The notes under the pieces are model-generated. The model searched no databases. It worked only from the letters and a program-made list of their open reading frames with translations, and was not told the DNA's origin. 9,764 nucleotides of DNA. Origin: an uncultured Eubacteriales bacterium (GTDB lineage Bacteria > Bacillota > Clostridia > Monoglobales > UMGS1388). Below are positions 1 to 6,288 of the stretch, piece after piece. The DNA lies in assembly GCA_900551345.1 (NCBI GenBank), contig URVP01000043.1, forward strand, positions 1-9,764, written 5' to 3'. Both the position numbers and the translations under genes were made by a program. Each line of letters opens with the position of its first letter. Position 1 is the first letter of the stretch.

Positions 1-66
1 GCTTTGGGTATTGCAGCTGCGGCAGCGGGCGGCATTGCCGGTATAAATCTTAAAATAAAAAAATGA
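1..66 (+). CDS. C-terminal end of a protein with a membrane-anchor-like tail (partial)
   Basis: Only the last 21 codons and the TGA stop at 64-66 lie in the window. They read ALGIAAAAAGGIAGINLKIKK: an Ala/Gly-rich hydrophobic stretch of about 15 residues followed by a basic end (KIKK). That pattern is typical of a C-terminal transmembrane anchor with a positive stop-transfer tail, as in Gram-positive cell-surface proteins. No sorting motif such as LPxTG is visible, because it would lie upstream of the window edge. The reading frame is supported by the stop codon being followed at about 30 nt by a good terminator hairpin. The function cannot be named from this fragment. Confidence 0.5.
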   Translation, partial: ALGIAAAAAGGIAGINLKIKK

Positions 67-93
67 TTTGATAATATAAGGCGTATTAAATAT

Positions 94-131
94 CCGCCCC
101 GTACATATCATATGTATGGGGTGGTATTTTT
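94..131 (+). terminator. Rho-independent terminator of the upstream gene
   Basis: CCGCCCCGTACATAT (94-108) can pair with ATATGTATGGGGTGG (110-124). Thirteen of fifteen pairs are Watson-Crick and the other two are G-U wobbles, and TATTTTT follows at 125-131. It lies 28 nt after the TGA at 64-66, as expected for a terminator. The hairpin covers the ATG at 112, which argues against that codon as the start of the next gene. Confidence 0.75.
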
Positions 132-147
132 GCTTAAAACCGTAAAT

Positions 148-579
148 ATGGGAAAATTAATTTACCGCAGTATCAAAATACCTTTTTATATATGCATATC
201 TCTTCTTTTGGTATCACAGATAGTTCTTTTGGTACCTGCAGTAAGCAATGCCGTTCCTGTAAGTGCAATTATCGCCGAGGAAGATGCTGGGGGTACTCAT
301 ACAGGCAAAATAATAATTCAAATGGAGTCAGGCCATGCGCCGCACGGAAACATTAAAATAATGGTAAACGGCACGGAGGCGGTGTCTATGTCGTCTGAAG
401 TTGTTGAACTGTCCGTTATGAACAATTCGGTAATAGAAATCGACGGCAGGCGAGTTAATTATCCTTTTGGGATAAGAATAACTGCAGGTGACAAAAATAC
501 TGTCTGCGAGGGCGAATATGCCCGTGTAGAGGGCAATCTTGTCCAACTTTCAAGAGTTTTTGTTGTTAAAAATAATTAA
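148..579 (+). CDS. Small exported or membrane-anchored protein of unknown function
   Basis: From the ATG at 148 this encodes 143 residues. A basic N-terminus (MGKLIYRSIK) precedes a hydrophobic segment at about residues 11-32 (IPFYICISLLLVSQIVLLVP), then SNA, so it is either a signal peptide or an N-terminal anchor. The remaining roughly 105 residues look like a small all-beta domain, with IKIMVNG, VIEIDGRRVNYPFGIRI and a final strand VQLSRVFVV. The pattern recalls short conserved hypothetical proteins of Clostridia (weak recollection), and I cannot name a function. The start is uncertain. The frame is open from an ATG at 112, but that codon lies inside the preceding terminator hairpin. TTG at 130 has GGGGTGG five bases upstream, also within the hairpin. 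ATG 148 has no clear Shine-Dalgarno sequence. I see no convincing promoter of its own. Confidence 0.65.
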   Translation: MGKLIYRSIKIPFYICISLLLVSQIVLLVPAVSNAVPVSAIIAEEDAGGTHTGKIIIQMESGHAPHGNIKIMVNGTEAVSMSSEVVELSVMNNSVIEIDGRRVNYPFGIRITAGDKNTVCEGEYARVEGNLVQLSRVFVVKNN

Positions 580-580
580 C

Positions 581-609
581 TTGACTTTGCAATAGACCTC
601 CTTTATAAT
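581..609 (+). promoter_or_regulatory. Sigma-A type promoter of the CuAO-N-domain gene
   Basis: TTGACT at 581-586, a 17-nt spacer and TATAAT at 604-609 form a near-perfect housekeeping promoter directly behind the TAA (577-579) of the previous gene. Transcription should start near 616, leaving a leader of only about 16 nt that begins at the ribosome binding site. Confidence 0.85.
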
Positions 610-624
610 TATGATAAAAGGAGG
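597..624 (+). promoter_or_regulatory. Inverted repeat CCTCCTTT/AAAGGAGG covering the -10 box and the Shine-Dalgarno site
   Basis: CCTCCTTT (597-604) is the exact reverse complement of AAAGGAGG (617-624), with 12 nt between them. The right arm is the ribosome binding site (AAAAGGAGG, 616-624, seven bases before ATG 632). The left arm touches the -10 element. In RNA started at about 616 the left arm is absent and the site is free. In RNA read through from the upstream gene the two arms could pair and hide it. Confidence 0.6.
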
Positions 625-631
625 CTTTATT

Positions 632-1879
632 ATGAAAAAACTACTTACAGTACTTTTTGCATTAACCCTTATTTTGGGTATTTGCACGGTTGCCGCATCA
701 GCACAGGAAATTGTCAGCGTTGAAATCAACGGGGCAGAGGTAGAGTTTGATGTGCCGGCACAAATTATTGATGACAGAACCCTTGTTCCCCTCAGAGGAA
801 TTTTTGAAATTTTGGGTGCACAGGTTAACTGGGACGAAGCAACACAGACCGTTACAGCGGAAAAGGATGACACTTCCATTTCTCTTCAGATTGGCAGCAG
901 TTCCCTTTTTGTAAATGATAAAGAGATTGTTCTTGATGTTCCCGCAATGGTGCTTGAAGACCGCACTCTTGTTCCGGCAAGAGCCGTTGCAGAAAGCTTC
1001 GGTGCGAAAGTTGACTGGGACGAGGCAAATCAGAATGTTATAATCACTGATGAAAACACACCTGATTTCGGTGCACTGATTGCAGCTTCATCAAACGCAG
1101 AAAACAATGCATACAATAGTATCGAGGCTGATTTTGATGCCATTATAAGTATGCACATGAATGCAGAATATGTTGAGATGACTATGTCAGGAAATGTTCA
1201 ATCTATAGTTGACACTCAGGAAACTTTCGCCGAGTTTACCATGAGTATGGGTGGTCAGGATGACGCTCTTTCACAGGTATATATGGTTAAAGAGGGCGAC
1301 GACTATTATACATATGTGGTGGTTGAGGCAGGCGAGGAAAGAATTGTCCAGAAGAGCAAGATGGATATAAGTGATCTTAACATGGATATATTCACTAACG
1401 CAGAATATCTCAGCGAACTTTCAGCCGATTTAATTGATATGATTAAAATTTCAGGCAGAGAAACCATTGCTGAAAGAGATGCAGTAAAGACTGTTATCAA
1501 GATGACCGGAGCTGATATTAATGAATTTATAACAGAGTCCGGAATGAGCGAAATGCTTAATCTTACAGGCACAGGACTGGAAGATATGACCGATTTGTTC
1601 AAAGAGGACAGTGAGATCATTATTACTACATGGATAGACTGTGAAAACGGCCAGGCATTAAAAGCATCAATCGATATGACAGATCTGATGAACGGCATCT
1701 TTGAATCAATCGGAGTTCAGGACGCCGGTGTTGATACCTTTGTTATGAATATGGAATTTATCGGATATGATACGGTTGATGAAATCATTGTTCCTGATGA
1801 TATACAGAAGGAAGCAGAAGATGTTACGCTTGTTGGCGGTGCTGATGATGCAACGGATATAGTTATAGAGGAAGAATAA
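632..1879 (+). CDS. Secreted protein with copper-amine-oxidase-N-like (stalk) domain
   Basis: The product has 415 residues. I take ATG 632 as start because AAAAGGAGG lies seven bases upstream and the protein then begins with a textbook signal peptide (MKKLLTVLFALTLILG, likely cut after ASA at residue 24). Residues 26-140 form two similar halves, each with a (D/E)VPA, DRTLVP(L/A)R, a short helix, and GA(Q/K)V(N/D)WDEA. This is the hallmark of the copper amine oxidase N-terminal-like domain (PF07833), which is common in exported Clostridia proteins and not itself catalytic. No amine oxidase catalytic domain follows. Residues 145-390 are a beta-rich region of repeated charged strands whose pattern recalls LolA/lipoprotein-like folds (weak inference), and the end is acidic (VIEEE). 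It has its own promoter and terminator. Likely place of action: outside the membrane, possibly wall-associated. The exact role is unknown. Confidence 0.85.
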   Translation: MKKLLTVLFALTLILGICTVAASAQEIVSVEINGAEVEFDVPAQIIDDRTLVPLRGIFEILGAQVNWDEATQTVTAEKDDTSISLQIGSSSLFVNDKEIVLDVPAMVLEDRTLVPARAVAESFGAKVDWDEANQNVIITDENTPDFGALIAASSNAENNAYNSIEADFDAIISMHMNAEYVEMTMSGNVQSIVDTQETFAEFTMSMGGQDDALSQVYMVKEGDDYYTYVVVEAGEERIVQKSKMDISDLNMDIFTNAEYLSELSADLIDMIKISGRETIAERDAVKTVIKMTGADINEFITESGMSEMLNLTGTGLEDMTDLFKEDSEIIITTWIDCENGQALKASIDMTDLMNGIFESIGVQDAGVDTFVMNMEFIGYDTVDEIIVPDDIQKEAEDVTLVGGADDATDIVIEEE

Positions 1880-1896
1880 TCCTTTATATTTAAAAT

Positions 1897-1934
1897 TGCG
1901 GCAGATGGATTAAAAATCCCTGCCGCAGTTTTTT
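1897..1934 (+). terminator. Rho-independent terminator of the CuAO-N-domain gene
   Basis: TGCGGCAG (1897-1904) pairs with CTGCCGCA (1920-1927). Inside it GGATT (1907-1911) pairs with AATCC (1915-1919), leaving a two-base bulge. A GTTTTTT tract follows at 1928-1934. It starts 17 nt after the TAA. Confidence 0.9.
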
Positions 1935-2009
1935 ATGGGCTTCAACCCAATTCAGCTTAAATATCTATGTACCCAATGAGAAGAAATAAAGATAACAATG
2001 CTTTTTTGC

Positions 2010-2040
2010 AAAAAAATGCCGCCCCGTAAGGAGCGGCATT
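2010..2040 (-). terminator. Rho-independent terminator for the minus-strand operon/SLH gene
   Basis: Read on the minus strand, AATGCCGC (2040-2033) pairs with GCGGCATT (2022-2015). The stem extends by two G-C pairs past one mismatch to a four-base loop (2026-2029), and a run of seven T follows (plus-strand A tract 2010-2016). It lies about 105 nt beyond the SLH gene stop. The stretch 1935-2009 and the stretch 2041-2138 hold nothing else I can recognise. Confidence 0.8.
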
Positions 2041-2138
2041 AATTCTTATTTATACATTTAGTCTGACAGCTTTGTGATTTTGATTCTGTCTGCCGTATAT
2101 GTTATTCGTTGCTACCTGTTAATTTGTATTCGCTTGTA

Positions 2139-2165
2139 ATTGTTTTTACTTGATTGTTTTTACTT
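2139..2165. repeat. Tandem 13/14-nt duplication at the 3' end of the SLH gene
   Basis: ATTGTTTTTACTT occurs at 2139-2151 and again at 2153-2165, a period of 14 bases. The copy boundary contains the stop codon of the SLH gene (2146-2148). Because 14 is not a multiple of three, the second copy shifts the frame and creates the present C-terminus (EEVKTIK). Confidence 0.75.
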
Positions 2166-3993
2166 CTTCGTCAGAATCTTCTTGGGAGGTTCCTGATGTG
2201 TTTTCATCAGTGGCTTCTTCAGAGGACTCTTTATCAGCAGAGTTTTCAGTATCGGTTGTTTCGTTATCCGAGACTTCTTCAACTGAATCTTCTGTTTCCA
2301 TATCGTCCAGTATTTTGGAAATAATTGTTGCAGCCTCACATCTTGTTACGCTGTCCAAGGGGCGAAGAACAATTTTGCCGTTTTCATAATCACCTGTTAC
2401 ATAGCCCTTGTTTACACAGCCGGCAACATAGGGTCTTGCCCAATCCGGAACCTGGTCTGCATCAGTGAAGTTAAGGGGAGCGTCGCTTTCGTCACCTATA
2501 AGCCGTCCCAAAACAGTGATTATTTCCGCTCTTGAAATTGTTGCATCGGGCATAAAGTAGAGCCCGTCTTCTTCCTGAGATCCTTTTATCAGACCTTCGT
2601 TGACTGCCGCATATACATAAGGACGAAGTTCATAGGGAATAAGGTCTCCATCTTTAAAAGTACCTGAAACTTCGGAAGCTGTTTCTATGTTTTGAGATGC
2701 GACGATATATTTGGCAAATTCTGCTCTTGTAAGCGGTTTGTCGGGATAGTAATATGTAAACCCATCTTCCTCATATCCATCGATTATATCGAGGGAAATA
2801 AGCCTATTCATATACTTTTCGCTCCAGTGACCTGTTATATCATCGGTTATTTCAGCAACCTCTTGGTCATTGTTTGTATCTTCTGATTCTGTTACAGAAG
2901 CATCATTGCTGCAAGTAAAGGTAATAGTTCTTTCGATGTCCAGTGTTGAGCCGTCATTGGCAGTGATATTTTTTGTTATAAATAGAGTATATTTTTGCCC
3001 ATTTACAAGAGTTGTATTAGGCTTTATTGAAACCTTTCCGCCGTTTACCGTTGCTGTAAAAGGAATATAGCTCTGTGTGCTTACACTTTCAAGACGCAGA
3101 TTGGTGTAATTGGAAACGGATGCTTTTGAAACATCTTTGCTGAATTCCATTTCAATTGTGCCTTTAGGAGCAATTGTTCCGCCCTGCTCAGGCTTCACAG
3201 AGTTTAGCGTCATAAACTTGTTGGCAGTAAGATGGAACGTTATATTCAGCGTTTCATCAGCGGTGGGGGCTATGCCCGCTATATATTCTCTTGATGCAGA
3301 ATCATAATCCGTATAACCGTCCTTCTTAATTACAAAACGATAAAGACCTGATGTTACCGCATAGCTGAATTTTCCGTTTTGGTCTGTCGTTTTGTTGGCG
3401 GATGAGGAAAATTCATTGTTCATCCAAAGAGTCCATTCGTCGTTTTCAGTGGCACGATAGTAGCATGTTACTGATGCATCGGAAATTTTTGCACTTTCAT
3501 CAGAGTTTGTAACAGTTCCTGTTATACTGCTTCTTACACCTACATATATGTCTTTATAAGAGGAATCTGATAATGATGTAAACAGCTTATTATTGTCTGT
3601 GGGAGTATCGGGCAGAATATAGTATTTACCGTCCGGAATCGAAACAGTCATTGTTGTGTTTGTGTCGGGAACTAAAAGGCTGAAACGACCTTCAGAGTCT
3701 ACATCTACGCTGTAGCTTGCATCACCCGATGTAAGAGTAACGGTTTTAATCTGGCTTATGTCAATAGAGTCATTTAAAGCAACAAGCCGTCCCTGAAAAT
3801 ATGTATCCATGGGGATATAATTTTCTTCATCATCAAACTCTTCGTAATCATCAAAAGGGAAATACTCTTCATCTTCTTCTGTGGGGTTTGCTGGTGTTCC
3901 CTCTTCGGGCAAACCGTCCTCTGCAAATGTAAATATCGTCAGTGAAAAAATAAGAGTAAGTGATAAAAATAACGCAAGTAGTTTTTTCATCAT
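2146..3993 (-). CDS. Secreted cell-surface protein with Ig-like and three SLH domains
   Basis: The product has 615 residues. A signal peptide (MMKKLLALFLSLTLIFSLTIFTFA, about residues 1-24) is followed by a very acidic linker (25-60). Then come two carboxypeptidase-regulatory-like beta modules (about 65-150 and 152-257, the second with SSITGTVTNSD and TTDQNGKFSYAV), and a Big_5-type Ig-like domain (about 263-362, VKPEQGGTIAPKGTIEMEF). Three SLH domains follow at about 384-430, 446-498 and 508-562, each with the TRAE/SRAE/TRCE signature near its end, which bind secondary cell-wall polymer. The last 50 residues are a Glu/Asp/Ser/Thr-rich tail. No enzymatic domain is visible, so a structural or ligand-binding surface role fits. 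ATG 3993 is preferred over ATG 3990: AAAGGA (4003-4008) sits nine bases before it. It is transcribed from its own promoter and perhaps also from the upstream operon. Confidence 0.9.
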   Translation of the reverse strand: MMKKLLALFLSLTLIFSLTIFTFAEDGLPEEGTPANPTEEDEEYFPFDDYEEFDDEENYIPMDTYFQGRLVALNDSIDISQIKTVTLTSGDASYSVDVDSEGRFSLLVPDTNTTMTVSIPDGKYYILPDTPTDNNKLFTSLSDSSYKDIYVGVRSSITGTVTNSDESAKISDASVTCYYRATENDEWTLWMNNEFSSSANKTTDQNGKFSYAVTSGLYRFVIKKDGYTDYDSASREYIAGIAPTADETLNITFHLTANKFMTLNSVKPEQGGTIAPKGTIEMEFSKDVSKASVSNYTNLRLESVSTQSYIPFTATVNGGKVSIKPNTTLVNGQKYTLFITKNITANDGSTLDIERTITFTCSNDASVTESEDTNNDQEVAEITDDITGHWSEKYMNRLISLDIIDGYEEDGFTYYYPDKPLTRAEFAKYIVASQNIETASEVSGTFKDGDLIPYELRPYVYAAVNEGLIKGSQEEDGLYFMPDATISRAEIITVLGRLIGDESDAPLNFTDADQVPDWARPYVAGCVNKGYVTGDYENGKIVLRPLDSVTRCEAATIISKILDDMETEDSVEEVSDNETTDTENSADKESSEEATDENTSGTSQEDSDEEVKTIK

Positions 3994-4019
3994 ATGTATC
4001 CATCCTTTCTTATAGTCAA

Positions 4020-4048
4020 AGTATACTATATTTGTGTACCGTTTTCAA
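4020..4048 (-). promoter_or_regulatory. Sigma-A type promoter of the SLH gene
   Basis: On the minus strand TTGAAA (4048-4043), a 17-nt spacer and TATACT (4025-4020) match the housekeeping consensus closely. Only 58 nt separate the upstream stop (4052) from the SLH start (3993). The promoter fills that gap and no terminator is present, so readthrough from the peptidase operon is also expected. Confidence 0.8.
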
Positions 4049-4051
4049 GTG

Positions 4052-5317
4052 CTAAATATTGTTAAGTGCATTAAGAACGGCTATTTTTCCACTTTCATAT
4101 GTAAGGCCGCCCTGCATATATGCGGTGTACGGTGCTCTGAGTGGTCCGTCTGCCGAAATTTCAATTGAAGCGCCTTGTGTAAATGCCCCGGCAGCCATAA
4201 TTACTTCATCTGCATATCCCGGCATAGCGTAGGGGGTGGGAGTTACATAAGAATCCACCGGTGATGCTCCTTGTATGCCTCGGCAAAAACCTATAAGTTT
4301 TTCGGGAGAATTCAACTTTACAGCTTGTATTATATCAGTGCGTTTTTCGTTCGGTAATGGGTTTACCTCATAACCTGCTTCGCTGAATATTCTGGAAGCA
4401 AAAACAGCGGTTTTAAGTGCCTGCATTGTAACATGAGGTGCCATAAAAAATCCCAGCAAAAACTCACGGTTTACACCTAAACTTGCGCCGCATTCTTTGC
4501 CAAGTCCCACCGAGTTAAGCTTATATGAGGCAAGCTCCACAAGGTCAGATCTGCCGGCTATGTAACCGCCTGTCTGTGCAATTCCGCCTCCGGCATTTTT
4601 TATAAGAGACCCTGCCATTATATCTGCTCCATGCTGTGTAGGCTCTGTTCTTTCAGTGAATTCTCCGTAGCAGTTGTCAACCATGCATATAATATTCGAG
4701 TCAATTTCTTTGACCGTTTTTATTATCATTTCTATATCTTGGTTGGAAAGAGAGGGACGCCAGTCATAGCCTTTTGACTTTTGTATCATTATCATCTTTG
4801 TCCCTTTTTTTACGGTGCTTTTAATGCCCTCATAATCCACTTTTCTGTCTTTAAGGTCAACTTGTGCGTAATTCACGCCAAAATCCTTGAGAGAGCCGTT
4901 ATTTGTGTTTCCTCTTATGCCGATGGCTTCTTCCAGTGTATCATACGGTTTGCCCGTTACTGCAATTACTGTATCACCCGGACGAAGAATCCCAAACATG
5001 CACAGGGACAGGGCGTGTGTACCGGATACTATATTGTGCCTTACCATGGCGTCCTCAGCACCGAATACCTGAGCATATACTTTGTCCAGTGCCTCACGCC
5101 CCATATCGTCATAACCATATCCGTTGGTGGGTGCAAAATGAACCGCCGAAACCCTGTTGTCTGAAAAAGCTTTTAAAACCTTAAGCTGATTGTATTCGGC
5201 AATTTCTTCTATCTCCTTAAAATCCTTTTGTATATCCTTGCTCACTTTTTCATAAAGGTCAAGAACGTCGTCCTTTATGCCGTAAGCCTCTTTCAAAGTG
5301 CGTATATATTCTGTCAA
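4052..5317 (-). CDS. PLP-dependent methionine gamma-lyase family / YnbB-like protein (aluminum resistance family)
   Basis: The product has 421 residues, the usual length for the Met_gamma_lyase family PF06838 (Bacillus subtilis YnbB and 'aluminum resistance' proteins). It is a fold-type I PLP enzyme. HFAPTNGYGYDD and VSGTHAL (98-103, phosphate-binding loop) are followed by MVDNCYGEF with D214, expected to contact the PLP ring nitrogen, and GSLIKNAGGG with the likely Schiff-base lysine K240. Members are predicted C-S lyases acting on sulfur amino acids, but the true substrate is poorly defined. The start is TTG 5317, overlapping the TGA of the preceding M42 gene in a TTGA motif. GGGAAGTG (5325-5332) lies seven bases upstream and no nearby in-frame ATG exists. 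Translational coupling to the M42 genes is likely. A role in handling amino acids freed by the peptidases is inference from position. Confidence 0.9.
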   Translation of the reverse strand: MTEYIRTLKEAYGIKDDVLDLYEKVSKDIQKDFKEIEEIAEYNQLKVLKAFSDNRVSAVHFAPTNGYGYDDMGREALDKVYAQVFGAEDAMVRHNIVSGTHALSLCMFGILRPGDTVIAVTGKPYDTLEEAIGIRGNTNNGSLKDFGVNYAQVDLKDRKVDYEGIKSTVKKGTKMIMIQKSKGYDWRPSLSNQDIEMIIKTVKEIDSNIICMVDNCYGEFTERTEPTQHGADIMAGSLIKNAGGGIAQTGGYIAGRSDLVELASYKLNSVGLGKECGASLGVNREFLLGFFMAPHVTMQALKTAVFASRIFSEAGYEVNPLPNEKRTDIIQAVKLNSPEKLIGFCRGIQGASPVDSYVTPTPYAMPGYADEVIMAAGAFTQGASIEISADGPLRAPYTAYMQGGLTYESGKIAVLNALNNI

Positions 5318-6261
5318 ATTAATTCACTTCCCAATATTAATTTTACGGTATTTTCTATATTCTCAATCAGACACAGCTCGTTTGTCTGTCCTTTATATCT
5401 TAAAGGAATGTTGACTCCTCCCGTTATAACTCCCGAGCCTGAAAGGTGTATTGCTCCGCCTTCACTGCTCTCCTCACAGGTGACCTGAGCCTGATATTTT
5501 ATACCCTGTTTTTCTGCGCTTTCTGCGAGAGCGGATTTAATATACGGGTGTGCCAGAATAGAGGTATCTTTTATTATAATTGCAGGTCCACCCTCAAGTG
5601 TTATGCCGTTTTTATCTTTTGTGCCTGCATCACATGCCTGAGCCGCACCGATGGTTATTGCCATATCGGGTGCTGATGCAAAAGCTGCGGTTTTGCTGCC
5701 TCTGAACGAAAGACCGCTTTGAGTAGCGAATACAAAGTATATATCGTTTTTATTGTCTTTTATTCTTCTTAGCAGTTCAAGCACCACATAAGCTCCCAGC
5801 CGTGAGGATAGCCTTGATGATGTTATTATCTTTTCGTTTTTAAATACAATGTCTGAAATGGTGAAAACATCACCTATCTCTGCTTTTTTATCAATAATGT
5901 CTACATATAAATTTTTAATTTTAATGTCCTCGTCAGTATCACTGCCGATAATTCCTCTTGCACCGTTTTCAAATTCAGCAGTTTGTCCCAAAATTTTGCT
6001 GGCGTCAGTGTTTCCAATGTTTCCGAATCTGAAAACATCTCCGTCTTTAACTGTTATGATAAATCCGGGACTGTCAATTGATGCACAGAGCATAATCCTT
6101 TTTTCTGGTGCACATCCTTTTTTTACTGCAATTACATTTCCCAATGCGTCAGTTTCAATACTGTCCGAATACGGCTTTGCCTGCTCATAAACATACTGCG
6201 CCGTTGTTTCTTCATATCCCGAAACGCCGAAAAGGCCTAAAAGTTTTATCAGTTTATCCAT
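5314..6261 (-). CDS. M42-family peptidase homologue lacking all metal ligands (probable pseudoenzyme)
   Basis: The product has 315 residues from ATG 6261. The frame is also open from TTG 6270, but that abuts AAAAGGAG (6271-6278), whereas ATG 6261 has the ideal nine-base spacing. It aligns along its length with the two upstream M42 genes: GVSGYE, ETDALGNVIAVKKG, DIYFVFATQ and NIPLRY are the same landmarks. The active site is gone. AHMDE became ASIDS (metal His to S61; D63 kept), ALDDR became RLSSR (bridging Asp to S152), QEEVG became QSGLS (catalytic Glu and metal Glu to S182 and G183), IEGTT became IGAAQ (G205), and RYIHS became RYKGQ (G291). The dimerisation-domain region is 18 residues shorter and lacks the KPxHL motif. 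Nothing suggests decay: there is no frameshift, it has a strong ribosome binding site, and it is coupled to the next gene. It is inferred to be a non-catalytic partner of the active M42 proteins. Confidence 0.88.
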   Translation of the reverse strand: MDKLIKLLGLFGVSGYEETTAQYVYEQAKPYSDSIETDALGNVIAVKKGCAPEKRIMLCASIDSPGFIITVKDGDVFRFGNIGNTDASKILGQTAEFENGARGIIGSDTDEDIKIKNLYVDIIDKKAEIGDVFTISDIVFKNEKIITSSRLSSRLGAYVVLELLRRIKDNKNDIYFVFATQSGLSFRGSKTAAFASAPDMAITIGAAQACDAGTKDKNGITLEGGPAIIIKDTSILAHPYIKSALAESAEKQGIKYQAQVTCEESSEGGAIHLSGSGVITGGVNIPLRYKGQTNELCLIENIENTVKLILGSELI

Positions 6262-6270
6262 AGGAAACAA

Positions 6271-6278
6271 CTCCTTTT
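6271..6278 (-). promoter_or_regulatory. Ribosome binding site that fixes the start of the M42 pseudoenzyme
   Basis: The minus strand reads AAAAGGAG, then nine bases, then ATG at 6261. The alternative TTG start at 6270 directly touches the GGAG and is not usable in practice. Confidence 0.8.
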
Positions 6279-6288
6279 CTTATTGGAT

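Noticed and set aside
112..147. ATG 112 as the start of the small exported protein
   Set aside because: It lies within the terminator hairpin of the upstream gene and has no ribosome binding site before it.
632..1879. A functional copper amine oxidase
   Set aside because: Only the N-terminal stalk-like domain is present. There is no catalytic domain with the topaquinone tyrosine motif or the copper histidines.
2002..2015. Palindrome TTTTTTGCAAAAAA as an operator
   Set aside because: It is largely formed by the T tract of the minus-strand terminator next to a second T/A run; no promoter is nearby.
4781..5184. Plus-strand open frames opposite the PLP-enzyme gene
   Set aside because: They overlap a clearly conserved gene on the other strand, lack ribosome sites and give low-complexity Cys/His-rich products typical of shadow frames.
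6262..6270. TTG 6270 as the start of the M42 pseudoenzyme
   Set aside because: It directly abuts the GGAG of the ribosome site; ATG 6261 has the proper nine-base spacing and matches the N-termini of its neighbours.
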